Shown here: positions 7,240 through 14,433 of the stretch, piece after piece
Layout: each line of letters begins with the position of its first letter
Numbering within the stretch: position 1 is the first letter of the stretch
Source of the DNA: JAMCZC01 sp964364925
GTDB lineage: Bacteria; Patescibacteriota; Microgenomatia; Levybacterales; UBA12049
NCBI GenBank assembly: GCA_964364925.1
Contig: CAYIOB010000010.1
Span: 1 to 21,431 of the forward strand
Reading direction: 5' to 3'
DNA: 21,431 bases
Notes under the pieces: model-generated
Told to the model about the DNA's origin: nothing
Seen by the model: only the letters and a program-made list of their open reading frames with translations
The model's database searches: none
Program-made: the position numbers and the translations under genes

Positions 7240-9073
7240 GGACTTGAATAAAGAGCAGTTTGAAGCTGTGTTGCAAAAGAATGGTCCGATGATAATATTA
7301 GCCGGAGCAGGATCAGGCAAAACAAGGGTTTTAACCTATAAAGTTATCTATTTAATTGCAGAAGGGATAAGTCCTTTTAACATTCTCATGGTAACTTTTA
7401 CCAATAAAGCCAGCAAAGAAATGAAAGAAAGAATGCAAAAGTTTTTTAAAAAAGGAGACAAACAGGTTTCCGAACTTCCGTCAATCTCTACTTTCCATGC
7501 GCTTTGTGCAAAAATATTAAGAATTGAAGGTAAATACATTGGGATCCCAAATAATTTTTTAATATACGATACTCAGGATCAAAAAGACGCAATAAAAGAA
7601 GCCTTTAATCTTTTAGGGTTATCTCTAAAAGAGTATAAACCTTCATCTGTTCTTGCAACCATATCTCAAGCAAAAAACGAATTAATTGATGAAACACAAT
7701 ATCCGTCTTTTGCCAGAGGGCATTTTCAAGAAGTGGTTTCCAGAGTTTATGTGATGTATCAAAAAATCTTAAAGGAAAATGCGGCTTTGGACTTTGATGA
7801 TTTAATTTTAAAAACAGTTGAGTTATTTAGAAAAAATCCGGATGTTTTACAAAAATATCAAAATAAATTTAAGTATATTTTGGTAGATGAATATCAGGAC
7901 ACAAACCACGCACAATATCTTCTTACCAAAATGCTTTCTGCTAAATGGAATAATATTTGCGTTGTCGGTGATTTTTCTCAAAGCATATATAGTTTTAGAG
8001 GCGCAGATTTTTTAAACCTTGCAAAGTTTAAAGAAGATTTTAAAGATACAAAAACTTTTTCTCTTTCACAAAATTATAGATCGACTCAAAGAATTCTTGA
8101 CGGAGCTTCTTCTGTCATATCTAAAAATAACGGTCATCCTGTTTTGCAACTTTGGACCGAAAACAAAGCCGGAGAAGATATTTCGATTTTTGAAGCGATA
8201 AACGAACAGCGTGAAGCGGAATTTATCTTAGAAGAAATGGAAAAAATTAAATATCAAAATCCCAACTTAAGATATTATGATTTTACAGTTCTTTATAGAA
8301 CAAACGCGCAATCAAGAGTAATCGAAGAGGTTTTTATTCATAGAGGTATTCCATATATTTTGATTGGCGGAACAAGATTTTACGAAAGAAAAGAAATTAA
8401 AGATGTACTTTCTTATTTAAGAGTTATTGCAAATCCCAAAGACAAAATTTCCTTAAAAAGATTAGAAAAATTGGGCAAAGGAAAATTTGCTAAATTCCTG
8501 GATTTCCAAAACTCTTTAGATGGAAAAGATATAAATAATGAAACAATTTCTATTATGGATAGTGCCTTAAAAGCAACGGATTATCTTTCTTTATACGATG
8601 AGAAAGACGAGGAAGATCTGGGAAGACTTGAAAATATCAAGGAGCTTCGTTCCGTCGCAATCTCCTATCCGAATCTTGGGGAATTCTTGGAAAATGTATC
8701 TTTAGTTGAACAAGAATATATCCCCGATCACATAAAAGATGAAAATGGCAAGAAAGATGCGATAAATCTAATGACTTTACATGCGGCTAAAGGATTAGAG
8801 TTTCCTGTTGTTTTTATGGTAGGAATGGAAGAAGGACTTTTTCCGCACAGCAGGAGCATGATGGATAAAAATGAACTTGAAGAAGAAAGAAGACTCTGCT
8901 ATGTTGGGATGACAAGAGCTAAAGAAAAACTCTTTTTAACCTATTCAAGAAAAAGGCTTTTCTTCGGACAAAAAACGACAAATATCGTGTCGAGATTTAT
9001 ACTTGAACTCCCGGAAGGAGTGCTGGAGAGAAGTTTAAATCGTATACGAATTGATGCTCCTGAATATTTATGA
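7220..9073 (+). CDS. pcrA: UvrD/PcrA/Rep-type superfamily 1 DNA helicase, short form
   Basis: The 617-residue helicase has all main SF1A motifs: Walker A at residues 28-35 (AGAGSGKT), motif Ia VTFTNKASKEM, motif II DEYQDTN, motif III region VVGDFSQSIYSFRGAD, motif IV QNYRS and VLYRTNAQSR, motif V LMTLHAAKGLEF, and motif VI YVGMTRAKEKL. It is an ATP-dependent 3'-to-5' translocase for DNA repair and replication restart. It is about 100 residues shorter than Bacillus PcrA. The 2B region is compressed and the C-terminal RNA-polymerase-binding extension is absent. Start chosen at ATG 7220 because the promoter's +1 falls at 7218. The stop overlaps the next start (ATGA, 9070-9073). Confidence 0.93.
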   Translation: MKEDFLKDLNKEQFEAVLQKNGPMIILAGAGSGKTRVLTYKVIYLIAEGISPFNILMVTFTNKASKEMKERMQKFFKKGDKQVSELPSISTFHALCAKILRIEGKYIGIPNNFLIYDTQDQKDAIKEAFNLLGLSLKEYKPSSVLATISQAKNELIDETQYPSFARGHFQEVVSRVYVMYQKILKENAALDFDDLILKTVELFRKNPDVLQKYQNKFKYILVDEYQDTNHAQYLLTKMLSAKWNNICVVGDFSQSIYSFRGADFLNLAKFKEDFKDTKTFSLSQNYRSTQRILDGASSVISKNNGHPVLQLWTENKAGEDISIFEAINEQREAEFILEEMEKIKYQNPNLRYYDFTVLYRTNAQSRVIEEVFIHRGIPYILIGGTRFYERKEIKDVLSYLRVIANPKDKISLKRLEKLGKGKFAKFLDFQNSLDGKDINNETISIMDSALKATDYLSLYDEKDEEDLGRLENIKELRSVAISYPNLGEFLENVSLVEQEYIPDHIKDENGKKDAINLMTLHAAKGLEFPVVFMVGMEEGLFPHSRSMMDKNELEEERRLCYVGMTRAKEKLFLTYSRKRLFFGQKTTNIVSRFILELPEGVLERSLNRIRIDAPEYL

Positions 9074-10035
9074 CAAATAAAAATTTACACCCCTTGCAAT
9101 CAACGGAATGGGGGTTATTTAGGGAAAAAACCGGAGTTAAAGTCGTTAAAACTGATAATTTACAGCTTACAATTCACCCTATTCCCCACACAAAATATAC
9201 AATCGGATACGTTCCCAAAGGTCCCGACATTAATAAAAAAATGCTTGATACGCTTTTTACAATCGGCAAAAAAGAAAACTGCATTTTTATTCAACTGGAG
9301 CCAAACGTCGAAAAAAAAGATAATAAAGAATACGAATTCAAAAATCTCTTTCCTTCCTCACGTCCTCTTTTTACCAAATATACTTTCATTTTGGATTTAA
9401 CAAAACCGGAAGACGAACTTTTGAAAAATATGCATTCTAAAACAAGATACAACACGAAATTAGCAGAAAAAAAAGGCGTAAAAATAATTGAAGATAATTC
9501 AGGTAAAGCCTTTGAAGGGTATTTACGCCTTACAAAAGAAACAACCAAAAGACAAAATTTTTATGCCCACAGCGAAAAATATCACAGGCTAATGTGGGAG
9601 ACCTTAGGAATTCAGAATTCAGAATTCAAAATTCAAAATTTAGACAAAAACAGATTAACAGCGTATCTTTTAAAAGCAATTTATGAAGGTGAAACCCTGG
9701 TTACTTGGATTGTTTTTATTTTGAGGGATACGCTTTATTATCCCTATGGAGCTTCAAGTACTAAATATAGAGAAGTAATGGCGTCAAATCTTATGATGTG
9801 GGAAACAATAAAATTCGGTAAGAAATTAGGACTTAAAAATTTTGACATGTGGGGCGCGCTTGGGACAAATCCCAACAGCAAAGACCCTTGGTACGGATTT
9901 CATAAGTTTAAGGAGGGATACGGAGCAAGACACGTAGAATTTGTAGGCAGTTACGATTATGTTTTGAAGAAAAAATTATATGTTATTTATAATATACTGA
10001 ATAATATCCGCTGGCTTACTTTAAAACTTAAATAA
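9070..10035 (+). CDS. FemAB/FemX-family peptidoglycan-bridge aminoacyltransferase
   Basis: The 321-residue protein shows the FemABX fold of two GNAT-like halves. The N-terminal part has LQSTEWGLFREKTG, then YTIGYVPKGPDI, and KYTFILDLTKPEDELLKNMHSK near residue 120. The C-terminal half has YPYGASSTKYR, a LMMWETIKFGKKLG helix and FDMWGA. FemX-type enzymes transfer amino acids from aminoacyl-tRNA to lipid II to start peptidoglycan cross-bridges at the inner membrane face. It overlaps the helicase stop by 4 bases. A 35-bp block of five 7-bp repeats (9608-9642) encodes a NSEFKIQNL-type insertion between the halves, where copy-number change would shift the frame. No C-terminal coiled coil of the Staphylococcus FemA type is seen. 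Confidence 0.88.
   Translation: MTNKNLHPLQSTEWGLFREKTGVKVVKTDNLQLTIHPIPHTKYTIGYVPKGPDINKKMLDTLFTIGKKENCIFIQLEPNVEKKDNKEYEFKNLFPSSRPLFTKYTFILDLTKPEDELLKNMHSKTRYNTKLAEKKGVKIIEDNSGKAFEGYLRLTKETTKRQNFYAHSEKYHRLMWETLGIQNSEFKIQNLDKNRLTAYLLKAIYEGETLVTWIVFILRDTLYYPYGASSTKYREVMASNLMMWETIKFGKKLGLKNFDMWGALGTNPNSKDPWYGFHKFKEGYGARHVEFVGSYDYVLKKKLYVIYNILNNIRWLTLKLK
9608..9642 (+). repeat. Five tandem heptamers (GAATTCA x3, AAATTCA, AAATTTA) inside femX-like gene
   Basis: The units are 9608-9614, 9615-9621, 9622-9628, 9629-9635 and 9636-9642. Three are identical, the fourth differs at one base and the fifth at two. The unit length is not a multiple of three, so gain or loss of one unit shifts the reading frame. 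The encoded residues lie in a hydrophilic insertion outside the conserved fold. Confidence 0.85.
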
Positions 10036-10543
10036 TATAAAGCCGTATTTTGTTTTCTTTATCGTATTCTTTTAAAGGTAACTTCATCTCGTATCTGTAA
10101 CTAATAATCTTTGTTCCTTTTTTTAATTCTTTTTTGAATTTTGGCAATAATCTCTCCAAAGTTTTTGGCACCAAATAAACAAAAATAGCACTTGCTTTGG
10201 AAATATCCTGGTTAAAAAGATTTCCCCTTATAATCTTTACGCTATTTGATAAACCGTTTCCTTTAATGAGTACTTTTGAAAAAAGAAAACGCAAAGGATC
10301 TATTTCTACACCTACCCCTGTTGCTCCAAATTCTTTGGCGGCAATTAAAAGCGCTGTTCCTTCACCCGAACCCAGATCGTAAACATTATCTTCTTTTGTA
10401 ACTTTTGCCAACTTGCACATTGCTCTTGCCGTTTTTTTAGAGGTTCTCCACCAGGGAGCCCAAGGACTGTCGGGCGGCCAAACCATTGACAATAAAAAAA
10501 GGAGAAAAAAAATTACTAAAATAATAAAAATATAAAAAAACAT
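10028..10543 (-). CDS. Membrane-anchored class I SAM-dependent methyltransferase (FAM173/ATPSC-KMT-like)
   Basis: The protein has 171 residues. A hydrophobic N-terminal anchor (about 1-20) is followed by WPPDSPWAPWWRTS and a Rossmann methyltransferase core: motif I VYDLGSGEGTALL, the acidic ribose-binding GVEIDP, and IFVYLVPKTLERLLPKFK followed by GTKIISYRY. This is the layout of small lysine methyltransferases of the FAM173 type, though a protein-lysine substrate is only inferred. The start lies one base after the sodX stop (TAG-T-ATG), so it is very probably the third gene of the sodN-sodX operon. The 3' end overlaps the convergent femX-like gene by 8 bases. Its conspicuous linkage to Ni-SOD makes a role in SOD maturation or oxidative stress possible but unproven. 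Confidence 0.8.
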   Translation of the reverse strand: MFFYIFIILVIFFLLFLLSMVWPPDSPWAPWWRTSKKTARAMCKLAKVTKEDNVYDLGSGEGTALLIAAKEFGATGVGVEIDPLRFLFSKVLIKGNGLSNSVKIIRGNLFNQDISKASAIFVYLVPKTLERLLPKFKKELKKGTKIISYRYEMKLPLKEYDKENKIRLYII

Positions 10544-10544
10544 A

Positions 10545-10832
10545 CTAAAAAATATAAATTACCTTTCCAAGAATATAATTTTTTGATACAAAACCAAAAT
10601 TCTTACTGTCTAAGCTATCGTTTAAATTATCTCCTGCTAAAAAATATTTATTTCCGCTTTTTCTTATAATTCTTTTTATCAAAATTTTCTTATTTTTTTT
10701 AAATGCAACTATTTCTTTAACATCAGGCTCTGAAAAGAAATAAGGAATTTTACTAACTAAAACGTGTTGTTCGTTTTTAATTGCAGGTTCCATACTGTGG
10801 CCGGAAACTTTAAACTTTTGTAAAAGAAGCAT
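10545..10832 (-). CDS. sodX: Nickel-type superoxide dismutase maturation protease (S26 family, SodX)
   Basis: The 95-residue S26/S24-type serine protease has the nucleophile Ser13 in SGHSMEPAI, the general base Lys53 in LIKRII, and a terminal GDNLNDSLDSKNFG box typical of signal peptidase I. Unlike signal peptidase it has no membrane anchor and is very short, as is typical of SodX. SodX removes the N-terminal leader of pro-SodN so that His1 is exposed to bind nickel. Its ATG shares one base with the sodN stop (TAATG), which gives strong translational coupling, and it is followed by the methyltransferase gene after one base. Substrate assignment rests on the adjacent sodN. Confidence 0.92.
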   Translation of the reverse strand: MLLLQKFKVSGHSMEPAIKNEQHVLVSKIPYFFSEPDVKEIVAFKKNKKILIKRIIRKSGNKYFLAGDNLNDSLDSKNFGFVSKNYILGKVIYIF

Positions 10833-11320
10833 TATTTATGAAGTACAATTTCTCCGCCTGTTGGATAAACCGTTTTTACTCTTACAGGCTCTACCCCTTT
10901 TGTTTTGTAGAAAATCTCTGCTATTTGCATTACTTCTTCCAATAATTCTTTTGCCGCAGCCATATCAATATTTTGTCTGGCTTTTGCCCCAAGTTTACTT
11001 GCATTTGAGAAATGTTCTCCTAACTTAGGATGCTCTTTATAGTGTTCTTCTCTGAAGTAATCGTTCTCAAGGGTAGTTAGTTCTTCTTCCAAAAGACTTG
11101 AATGGTCTTCTTTAACATATGTAATTCTTGCAATATCATGCTCTGCTTTTGTTTCATTATCCCTTTTAACCTCTGTTAAGAGTTGGGTCATGCGAATGAT
11201 TGTGTGCGCTGCAACTTGTGCGTTATGAGGATCATATATTCCGCAGGGAATATCACAATGAGCATAAGCTGTTTTTTCTATTAACAACTTTTCCAAAAGA
11301 AAACGGAGAATTGTTTTCAT
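10832..11320 (-). CDS. sodN: Nickel superoxide dismutase precursor
   Basis: The 162-residue precursor carries the diagnostic nickel hook HCDIPCGIY. His21, Cys22 and Cys26 become His1, Cys2 and Cys6 of the mature enzyme after SodX cleaves behind TAYA. The mature part is about 142 residues, somewhat longer than the 117-residue Streptomyces enzyme. The following helical part (HNAQVAAHTIIRMTQLL) fits the four-helix bundle that assembles as a hexamer. It converts superoxide to O2 and H2O2 in the cytoplasm. ATG 11320 was chosen because the predicted +1 of a strong promoter falls exactly on it; the upstream in-frame TTG at 11326 would lie outside the transcript. First gene of sodN-sodX-methyltransferase. 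Confidence 0.96.
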   Translation of the reverse strand: MKTILRFLLEKLLIEKTAYAHCDIPCGIYDPHNAQVAAHTIIRMTQLLTEVKRDNETKAEHDIARITYVKEDHSSLLEEELTTLENDYFREEHYKEHPKLGEHFSNASKLGAKARQNIDMAAAKELLEEVMQIAEIFYKTKGVEPVRVKTVYPTGGEIVLHK

Positions 11321-11326
11321 AATCAA

Positions 11327-11355
11327 ATGATAATACGTAAGAGGGGAAATGTCAA
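11327..11355 (-). promoter_or_regulatory. sodN promoter (TTGACA-17-TATCAT), leaderless
   Basis: Consensus TTGACA at 11355-11350, a 17-base spacer and TATCAT at 11332-11327 put +1 at 11320, the A of the sodN ATG. A strong constitutive-looking promoter with no separate operator visible. Confidence 0.7.
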
Positions 11356-11357
11356 AG

Positions 11358-11972
11358 TTAGTAGCCTAAAACTTGATTTACAAAGATAACGGTTGATCTT
11401 CCGGGCATTGCTTCATCTTCTAAAATTAAAATCCTTCTAGCATGACTTTCCGGCATTCCATAGGCAGCTTTTACTCTTTCGCTTTCTAAAACTAAGCTGT
11501 GTTCAAAAATTCTTTTAATTCCCTCATCTGTATTTTTAACAATTTTTTGCGCTCCGACGACCCAAATCACATGATCTGCTCCATATGCGTAACCGGGTAA
11601 TTGACTTCCTGTGTTTGAAGCAATAAGTATATGCCCGTCTTCGGTTATAGCGTGTGCGCTGCCAACCGACCACTGCGGAGCAGAACCTAATTTTTGCATT
11701 TCTCTTCCTTGAGTTTTTCTATCCATAGCCATCAGCTTATCTTTAACCGCATTGTATTTACCTGATTCTGCTATCTCTTTTGAGATTCCAACTTCATCAA
11801 GGGTAACCGAAGAATTACTTAATACCTCTGCATTTCCCGGAAGAATTTCAAAAAATTTCTTTTTTGCTTCATCTGAAGTTTCGAAAAAATAAGCATCTAT
11901 ATTATTTTTCTTTAGAGCTTTTATTGTTTTTTTTATTGTTTCTTTATTTGGTATTTGTGCCCATTTATCCAT
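11358..11972 (-). CDS. LUD-domain protein (LutC/DUF162-like)
   Basis: The 204-residue protein matches the LUD (lactate utilisation) fold. It has an N-terminal region of alternating Lys-rich helices (NKETIKKTIKALKKNNID), then VLSNSSVTLDEVGI near residues 50-63, the conserved GSAHAITEDGHILIASNTGSQL segment at about residue 104, and HVIWVVGAQKIV. The family includes LutC of lactate oxidation, but lutA and lutB iron-sulfur partners are absent here, so a lactate role is not supported. Single-domain LUD proteins are widespread with unknown substrate. It diverges from an HxlR-type regulator gene with promoters interlocked in a 56-base region, so control by that regulator is likely. Confidence 0.85.
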   Translation of the reverse strand: MDKWAQIPNKETIKKTIKALKKNNIDAYFFETSDEAKKKFFEILPGNAEVLSNSSVTLDEVGISKEIAESGKYNAVKDKLMAMDRKTQGREMQKLGSAPQWSVGSAHAITEDGHILIASNTGSQLPGYAYGADHVIWVVGAQKIVKNTDEGIKRIFEHSLVLESERVKAAYGMPESHARRILILEDEAMPGRSTVIFVNQVLGY

Positions 11973-11973
11973 A

Positions 11974-12001
11974 TTGACATCTTAACCCTTTAAACTATAC
12001 A
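11974..12001 (+). promoter_or_regulatory. HxlR-gene promoter, interlocked with the LUD promoter
   Basis: TTGACA (11974-11979), a 16-base spacer and TATACA (11996-12001) put +1 at about 12008. The outer -35 boxes form an inverted repeat TTGACAT (11974-11980) / ATGTCAA (12002-12008). The ATG at 12002 lies upstream of the predicted +1, which supports the start at 12029. Confidence 0.6.
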
Positions 12002-12008
12002 ATGTCAA
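11979..12008 (-). promoter_or_regulatory. LUD-gene promoter, leaderless
   Basis: On the minus strand TTGACA (12008-12003), an 18-base spacer and TAAGAT (11984-11979) put +1 at 11972, exactly the A of the LUD ATG. It overlaps the oppositely directed promoter at 11974-12001, so the two cannot be occupied by RNA polymerase together. Confidence 0.6.
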
Positions 12009-12028
12009 GTAGTTACATAAAGTATAGT

Positions 12029-12328
12029 ATGGAAGCAGAATTATTAGAAATTTCAAAAGCTGCAAAAATTATTGGCAGCAAATGGACATTATTAATCCTA
12101 AACTCTCTTCTTTCTGGCACTAAAAGATTCGGAGAACTTCAAAAAGAGCTCGATAATATAAATCCAAAAACTCTTTCCAAAAGGCTCCGTGATTTAGAAA
12201 AAGAAGGCTATATAAAAAAGAAGATATATGCACAAGTTCCCCCAAAAGTTGAATATTCCTTAACTAAAAAAGCAGGAGTCTTTAAGCAAGTCGTAAAAGC
12301 CGTAAAAACCTGCGGAGAAAAAATGTGA
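12029..12328 (+). CDS. HxlR-family winged-helix transcriptional regulator
   Basis: The 99-residue protein has the HxlR/MarR-like signature KIIGSKWTLLILNSLLSGTKRFGELQ, followed by the recognition region NPKTLSKRLRDLEKEGYI and a wing (VPPKVEYSLTKKA). HxlR regulators are dimers that often respond to quinones, aldehydes or oxidants. The N-terminal Cys used for redox sensing in YodB/HypR-type members is absent; the only Cys is near the C-terminus (VKTCGEKM). I chose ATG 12029 because the upstream ATG 12002 touches the -10 box and precedes the predicted +1. It likely controls itself and the divergent LUD gene, and lies 12 bases before the DUF1003 gene in the same direction. Confidence 0.88.
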   Translation: MEAELLEISKAAKIIGSKWTLLILNSLLSGTKRFGELQKELDNINPKTLSKRLRDLEKEGYIKKKIYAQVPPKVEYSLTKKAGVFKQVVKAVKTCGEKM

Positions 12329-12340
12329 TAAGCTAATCTT

Positions 12341-12805
12341 ATGACAGAAATCCTTCAAAAAACTTCTTTAAAAGAAATTCAGGAAAAATATCCCGTAAAA
12401 AATGTAAACGTAACGCATCGGGCAAAATTATCTGGTCTAGATAGACTCGCAATTGCCGTAACAGAAAAAATTGGGACAATGGGATTTTTTCTCATTATCT
12501 TAACCTGGACTATTCTTTGGCTTTCTTGGAACATCCTGTCTCCAAAAGAACTTAGATTTGATCCATATCCGGCATTTGTATTGTGGCTCTTTATATCAAA
12601 TTTAATTCAACTTCATCTCTTGCCACTCTTAATGATTGGCCAGAATATTCAGGGTAAACATGCGCAGCTTCGGGCAGAACACGATTTTGAAACAGATAAA
12701 AAAGCGGAAAAGGAAATCGAGACAATTTTAATTCACTTGGAGAATCAGCAAAAATTAATGCTTGAAATAGTAAAAAAAATAGAAAAACTTGAAGAGAGAA
12801 AATAG
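12341..12805 (+). CDS. DUF1003 membrane protein
   Basis: The 154-residue protein has the family layout. A polar N-terminus precedes two membrane helices at about residues 45-65 and 78-102, joined by the conserved FDPYPAFVLWLFISNL segment. Then comes QNIQGKHAQLRAEHDFETDKK, the family's QN...RAEHDYE signature, and a charged coiled-coil C-terminus. Function is unknown; members are found widely as small inner-membrane proteins. It follows the HxlR gene by 12 bases without a promoter of its own, so it is probably co-transcribed with it. Confidence 0.88.
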   Translation: MTEILQKTSLKEIQEKYPVKNVNVTHRAKLSGLDRLAIAVTEKIGTMGFFLIILTWTILWLSWNILSPKELRFDPYPAFVLWLFISNLIQLHLLPLLMIGQNIQGKHAQLRAEHDFETDKKAEKEIETILIHLENQQKLMLEIVKKIEKLEERK

Positions 12806-12823
12806 GAATTACTTAATGAATCT

Positions 12824-13333
12824 TTATAATTGTTCTTTTGAAGACCGGGTTAAATAACTTGCAAGCCTTTCTTCCATAACAATTTCTCCACTGCTAGAAC
12901 GAACAGGAAAAAGCACAACAGTAAAAGCTCCGTAGTCAGATTGACCCACTTTCTTTGTTATTGTTCCGCCTCTTTTTCCTATTTCTAAATACTCTACCGG
13001 AACATCTAAATATGTAGCAACTGTCAATTGTCGATCGAAAAGAGCATCCTCCTGAACAGGTGTTCGGGGTATTATTGGCCTTCCTTCACTGTCACGAGTT
13101 ACTTTGTACAATTTTGTACCCATTTTAAACTTGAGCTTTCGGGGTTCTAGTTCTGTTTGAATCGGAGCAATAGGCTCTATTACATTTGGTACTGAAGCTT
13201 GCGGTAAGTCAAATAAGCCAGCACCAGCCATTAATGAACGGCGTCCCCTTGAGGGTTTGGCAATAGGATGCCTACTATCAATACCTATTGGAGTACTAAA
13301 ATGAGGAGATGACTCTGGTGTTTTTCTAACCAT
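12824..13333 (-). CDS. Hypothetical protein, disordered N-terminus plus compact C-terminal region
   Basis: I do not recognise this 169-residue protein. Residues 1-70 are rich in Pro, Ser and Arg (SRGRRSLMAGAG, then IEPIAPIQTELEP) and look disordered. Residues 72-165 look folded, with a beta-rich pattern (KFKMGTKLYKVTRD, VPVEYLEIGKRGGTI, AFTVVLFPVRSSSGEIVM). There is no signal peptide or membrane segment. Base composition is somewhat less AT-rich than its neighbours. A strong extended -10 promoter puts +1 on the ATG at 13333, which supports it as a real single-gene unit. It diverges from the PfkB gene and converges with the DUF1003 gene (18-base gap). Confidence 0.75.
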   Translation of the reverse strand: MVRKTPESSPHFSTPIGIDSRHPIAKPSRGRRSLMAGAGLFDLPQASVPNVIEPIAPIQTELEPRKLKFKMGTKLYKVTRDSEGRPIIPRTPVQEDALFDRQLTVATYLDVPVEYLEIGKRGGTITKKVGQSDYGAFTVVLFPVRSSSGEIVMEERLASYLTRSSKEQL

Positions 13334-13339
13334 ATAAAA

Positions 13340-13367
13340 ATTATATCATACTATGGGGCTCAGTCAA
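13340..13367 (-). promoter_or_regulatory. Promoter TTGACT-16-TATAAT with extended TGA, leaderless
   Basis: TTGACT (13367-13362), a 16-base spacer ending in TGA and a consensus TATAAT (13345-13340) put +1 at 13333, the A of the ATG. One of the best-matching promoters in the window. Confidence 0.7.
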
Positions 13368-13377
13368 GTTTTTAAAG

Positions 13378-13406
13378 TTGAACGAAGTTATATTTTCCTG
13401 TACCAT
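13378..13406 (+). promoter_or_regulatory. PfkB-gene promoter TTGAAC-17-TACCAT, leaderless
   Basis: TTGAAC (13378-13383), a 17-base spacer and TACCAT (13401-13406) place +1 at 13413, the A of the chosen ATG. It stands back-to-back with the minus-strand promoter without overlap. Confidence 0.5.
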
Positions 13407-13412
13407 AAATAT

Positions 13413-14411
13413 ATGCTTGATGTTTTATGTGTTGGTGACGCAAAGCTTGATATATTCTTTCAAATTCCAAATACCAATCCCCACTTTGGTTTGGATAAAG
13501 AGAATAACAAGTGGTTAATAAGTTTTGGCGAAAAAATAAGCGTTGATAAATATGTCTTAGACATTGGGGGAAACGCAACAAATACTGCAGTTGGTCTTTC
13601 AAAACTAGGACTAAACGTTGGGCTAATGGCAGAAATCGGGAAAGACGAATTCTCGGAAAAAATCTTAAACAGGTTTGAAGAAGAAAAAATAAACACGGAG
13701 TTTTTACTTCAAACGGATAATGAAAAAACCTCATTCTCGGTTGCAATAAGCTATAAAGGCGATAGAACTCTTTTTACGGAACATGCCACCAGAAAACATG
13801 ACTTTAATTTTGATAATTTAGAAACTAAATTTGTTTATTTAACAAGCCTGGGGAAAGAATGGGAAAAAGCTTATGAGAAAACCCTTAATTTTGCAGAAAA
13901 AAATAATATCAAATTAATTTTTAATCCGGGAACTCTTCAGATTGAAAAAAGAAATCCGATTATTTGGTCTGCTATTTCCAAATCAAACATACTCTTTGTA
14001 AATAAAGAAGAAGCAGAAGAACTTTTATATGGAAAAGAAATTAATTTACCTATCAATTCTCAAAATTATGTAAAAAAACTTCTTTACGGATTAAAAAGCT
14101 TGGGAGCAAAAATCGTTGTGATAACCGACGGCAATACCGGCTCCTACGCAATGGATGAGACCCATAGCACTTACCAGTTGGGCATTATTCCCTGCGAAGT
14201 GGTTGAAAAAACAGGAGCAGGAGACGCATATAGCTCCGGATTTATCTCTGCAATTTTAAACGGAGAAACTTTGCAAGAAGCAATGCGCTGGGGAACTTTT
14301 AATTCTGCTGCCGTAATCGGAGAAGTTGGAGCAGAAAAAGGATTATTAACCAAAGATGAAATGCTCAAAAAATTAAAATCTAACGAGGATTTTAAAGCAA
14401 AAGAAATATAA
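13413..14411 (+). CDS. PfkB/ribokinase-family carbohydrate or nucleoside kinase
   Basis: The 332-residue protein has the family's two signatures. The N-terminal glycine motif is GGNATNTAVGLSKLG, and the C-terminal ATP/anion-hole motif is EKTGAGDAYSSGFISAIL with the catalytic Asp. A VVITDGNTGS strand precedes it. Enzymes of this family phosphorylate sugars or nucleosides with ATP. The substrate cannot be told, as the lid region is not diagnostic. The in-frame ATG at 13353 was rejected: it adds 20 residues unlike the family, overlaps the divergent promoter and precedes the predicted +1 at 13413. The 3' end is 22 bases from a convergent gene. Confidence 0.9.
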   Translation: MLDVLCVGDAKLDIFFQIPNTNPHFGLDKENNKWLISFGEKISVDKYVLDIGGNATNTAVGLSKLGLNVGLMAEIGKDEFSEKILNRFEEEKINTEFLLQTDNEKTSFSVAISYKGDRTLFTEHATRKHDFNFDNLETKFVYLTSLGKEWEKAYEKTLNFAEKNNIKLIFNPGTLQIEKRNPIIWSAISKSNILFVNKEEAEELLYGKEINLPINSQNYVKKLLYGLKSLGAKIVVITDGNTGSYAMDETHSTYQLGIIPCEVVEKTGAGDAYSSGFISAILNGETLQEAMRWGTFNSAAVIGEVGAEKGLLTKDEMLKKLKSNEDFKAKEI

Positions 14412-14433
14412 AATTATCGCAAAAAATTCGTTT

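Noticed and set aside
11358..11972. Lactate utilisation operon (lutABC)
   Set aside because: Only a LutC-like LUD domain is present; no lutA or lutB genes lie nearby.
12002..12028. ATG start of the HxlR regulator at 12002
   Set aside because: It touches the -10 box and precedes the predicted +1 at 12008; the family match begins right after ATG 12029.
13372..13746. Minus-strand reading frame of 124 residues
   Set aside because: Antisense to the PfkB kinase signature region, with no protein family features or start signal.
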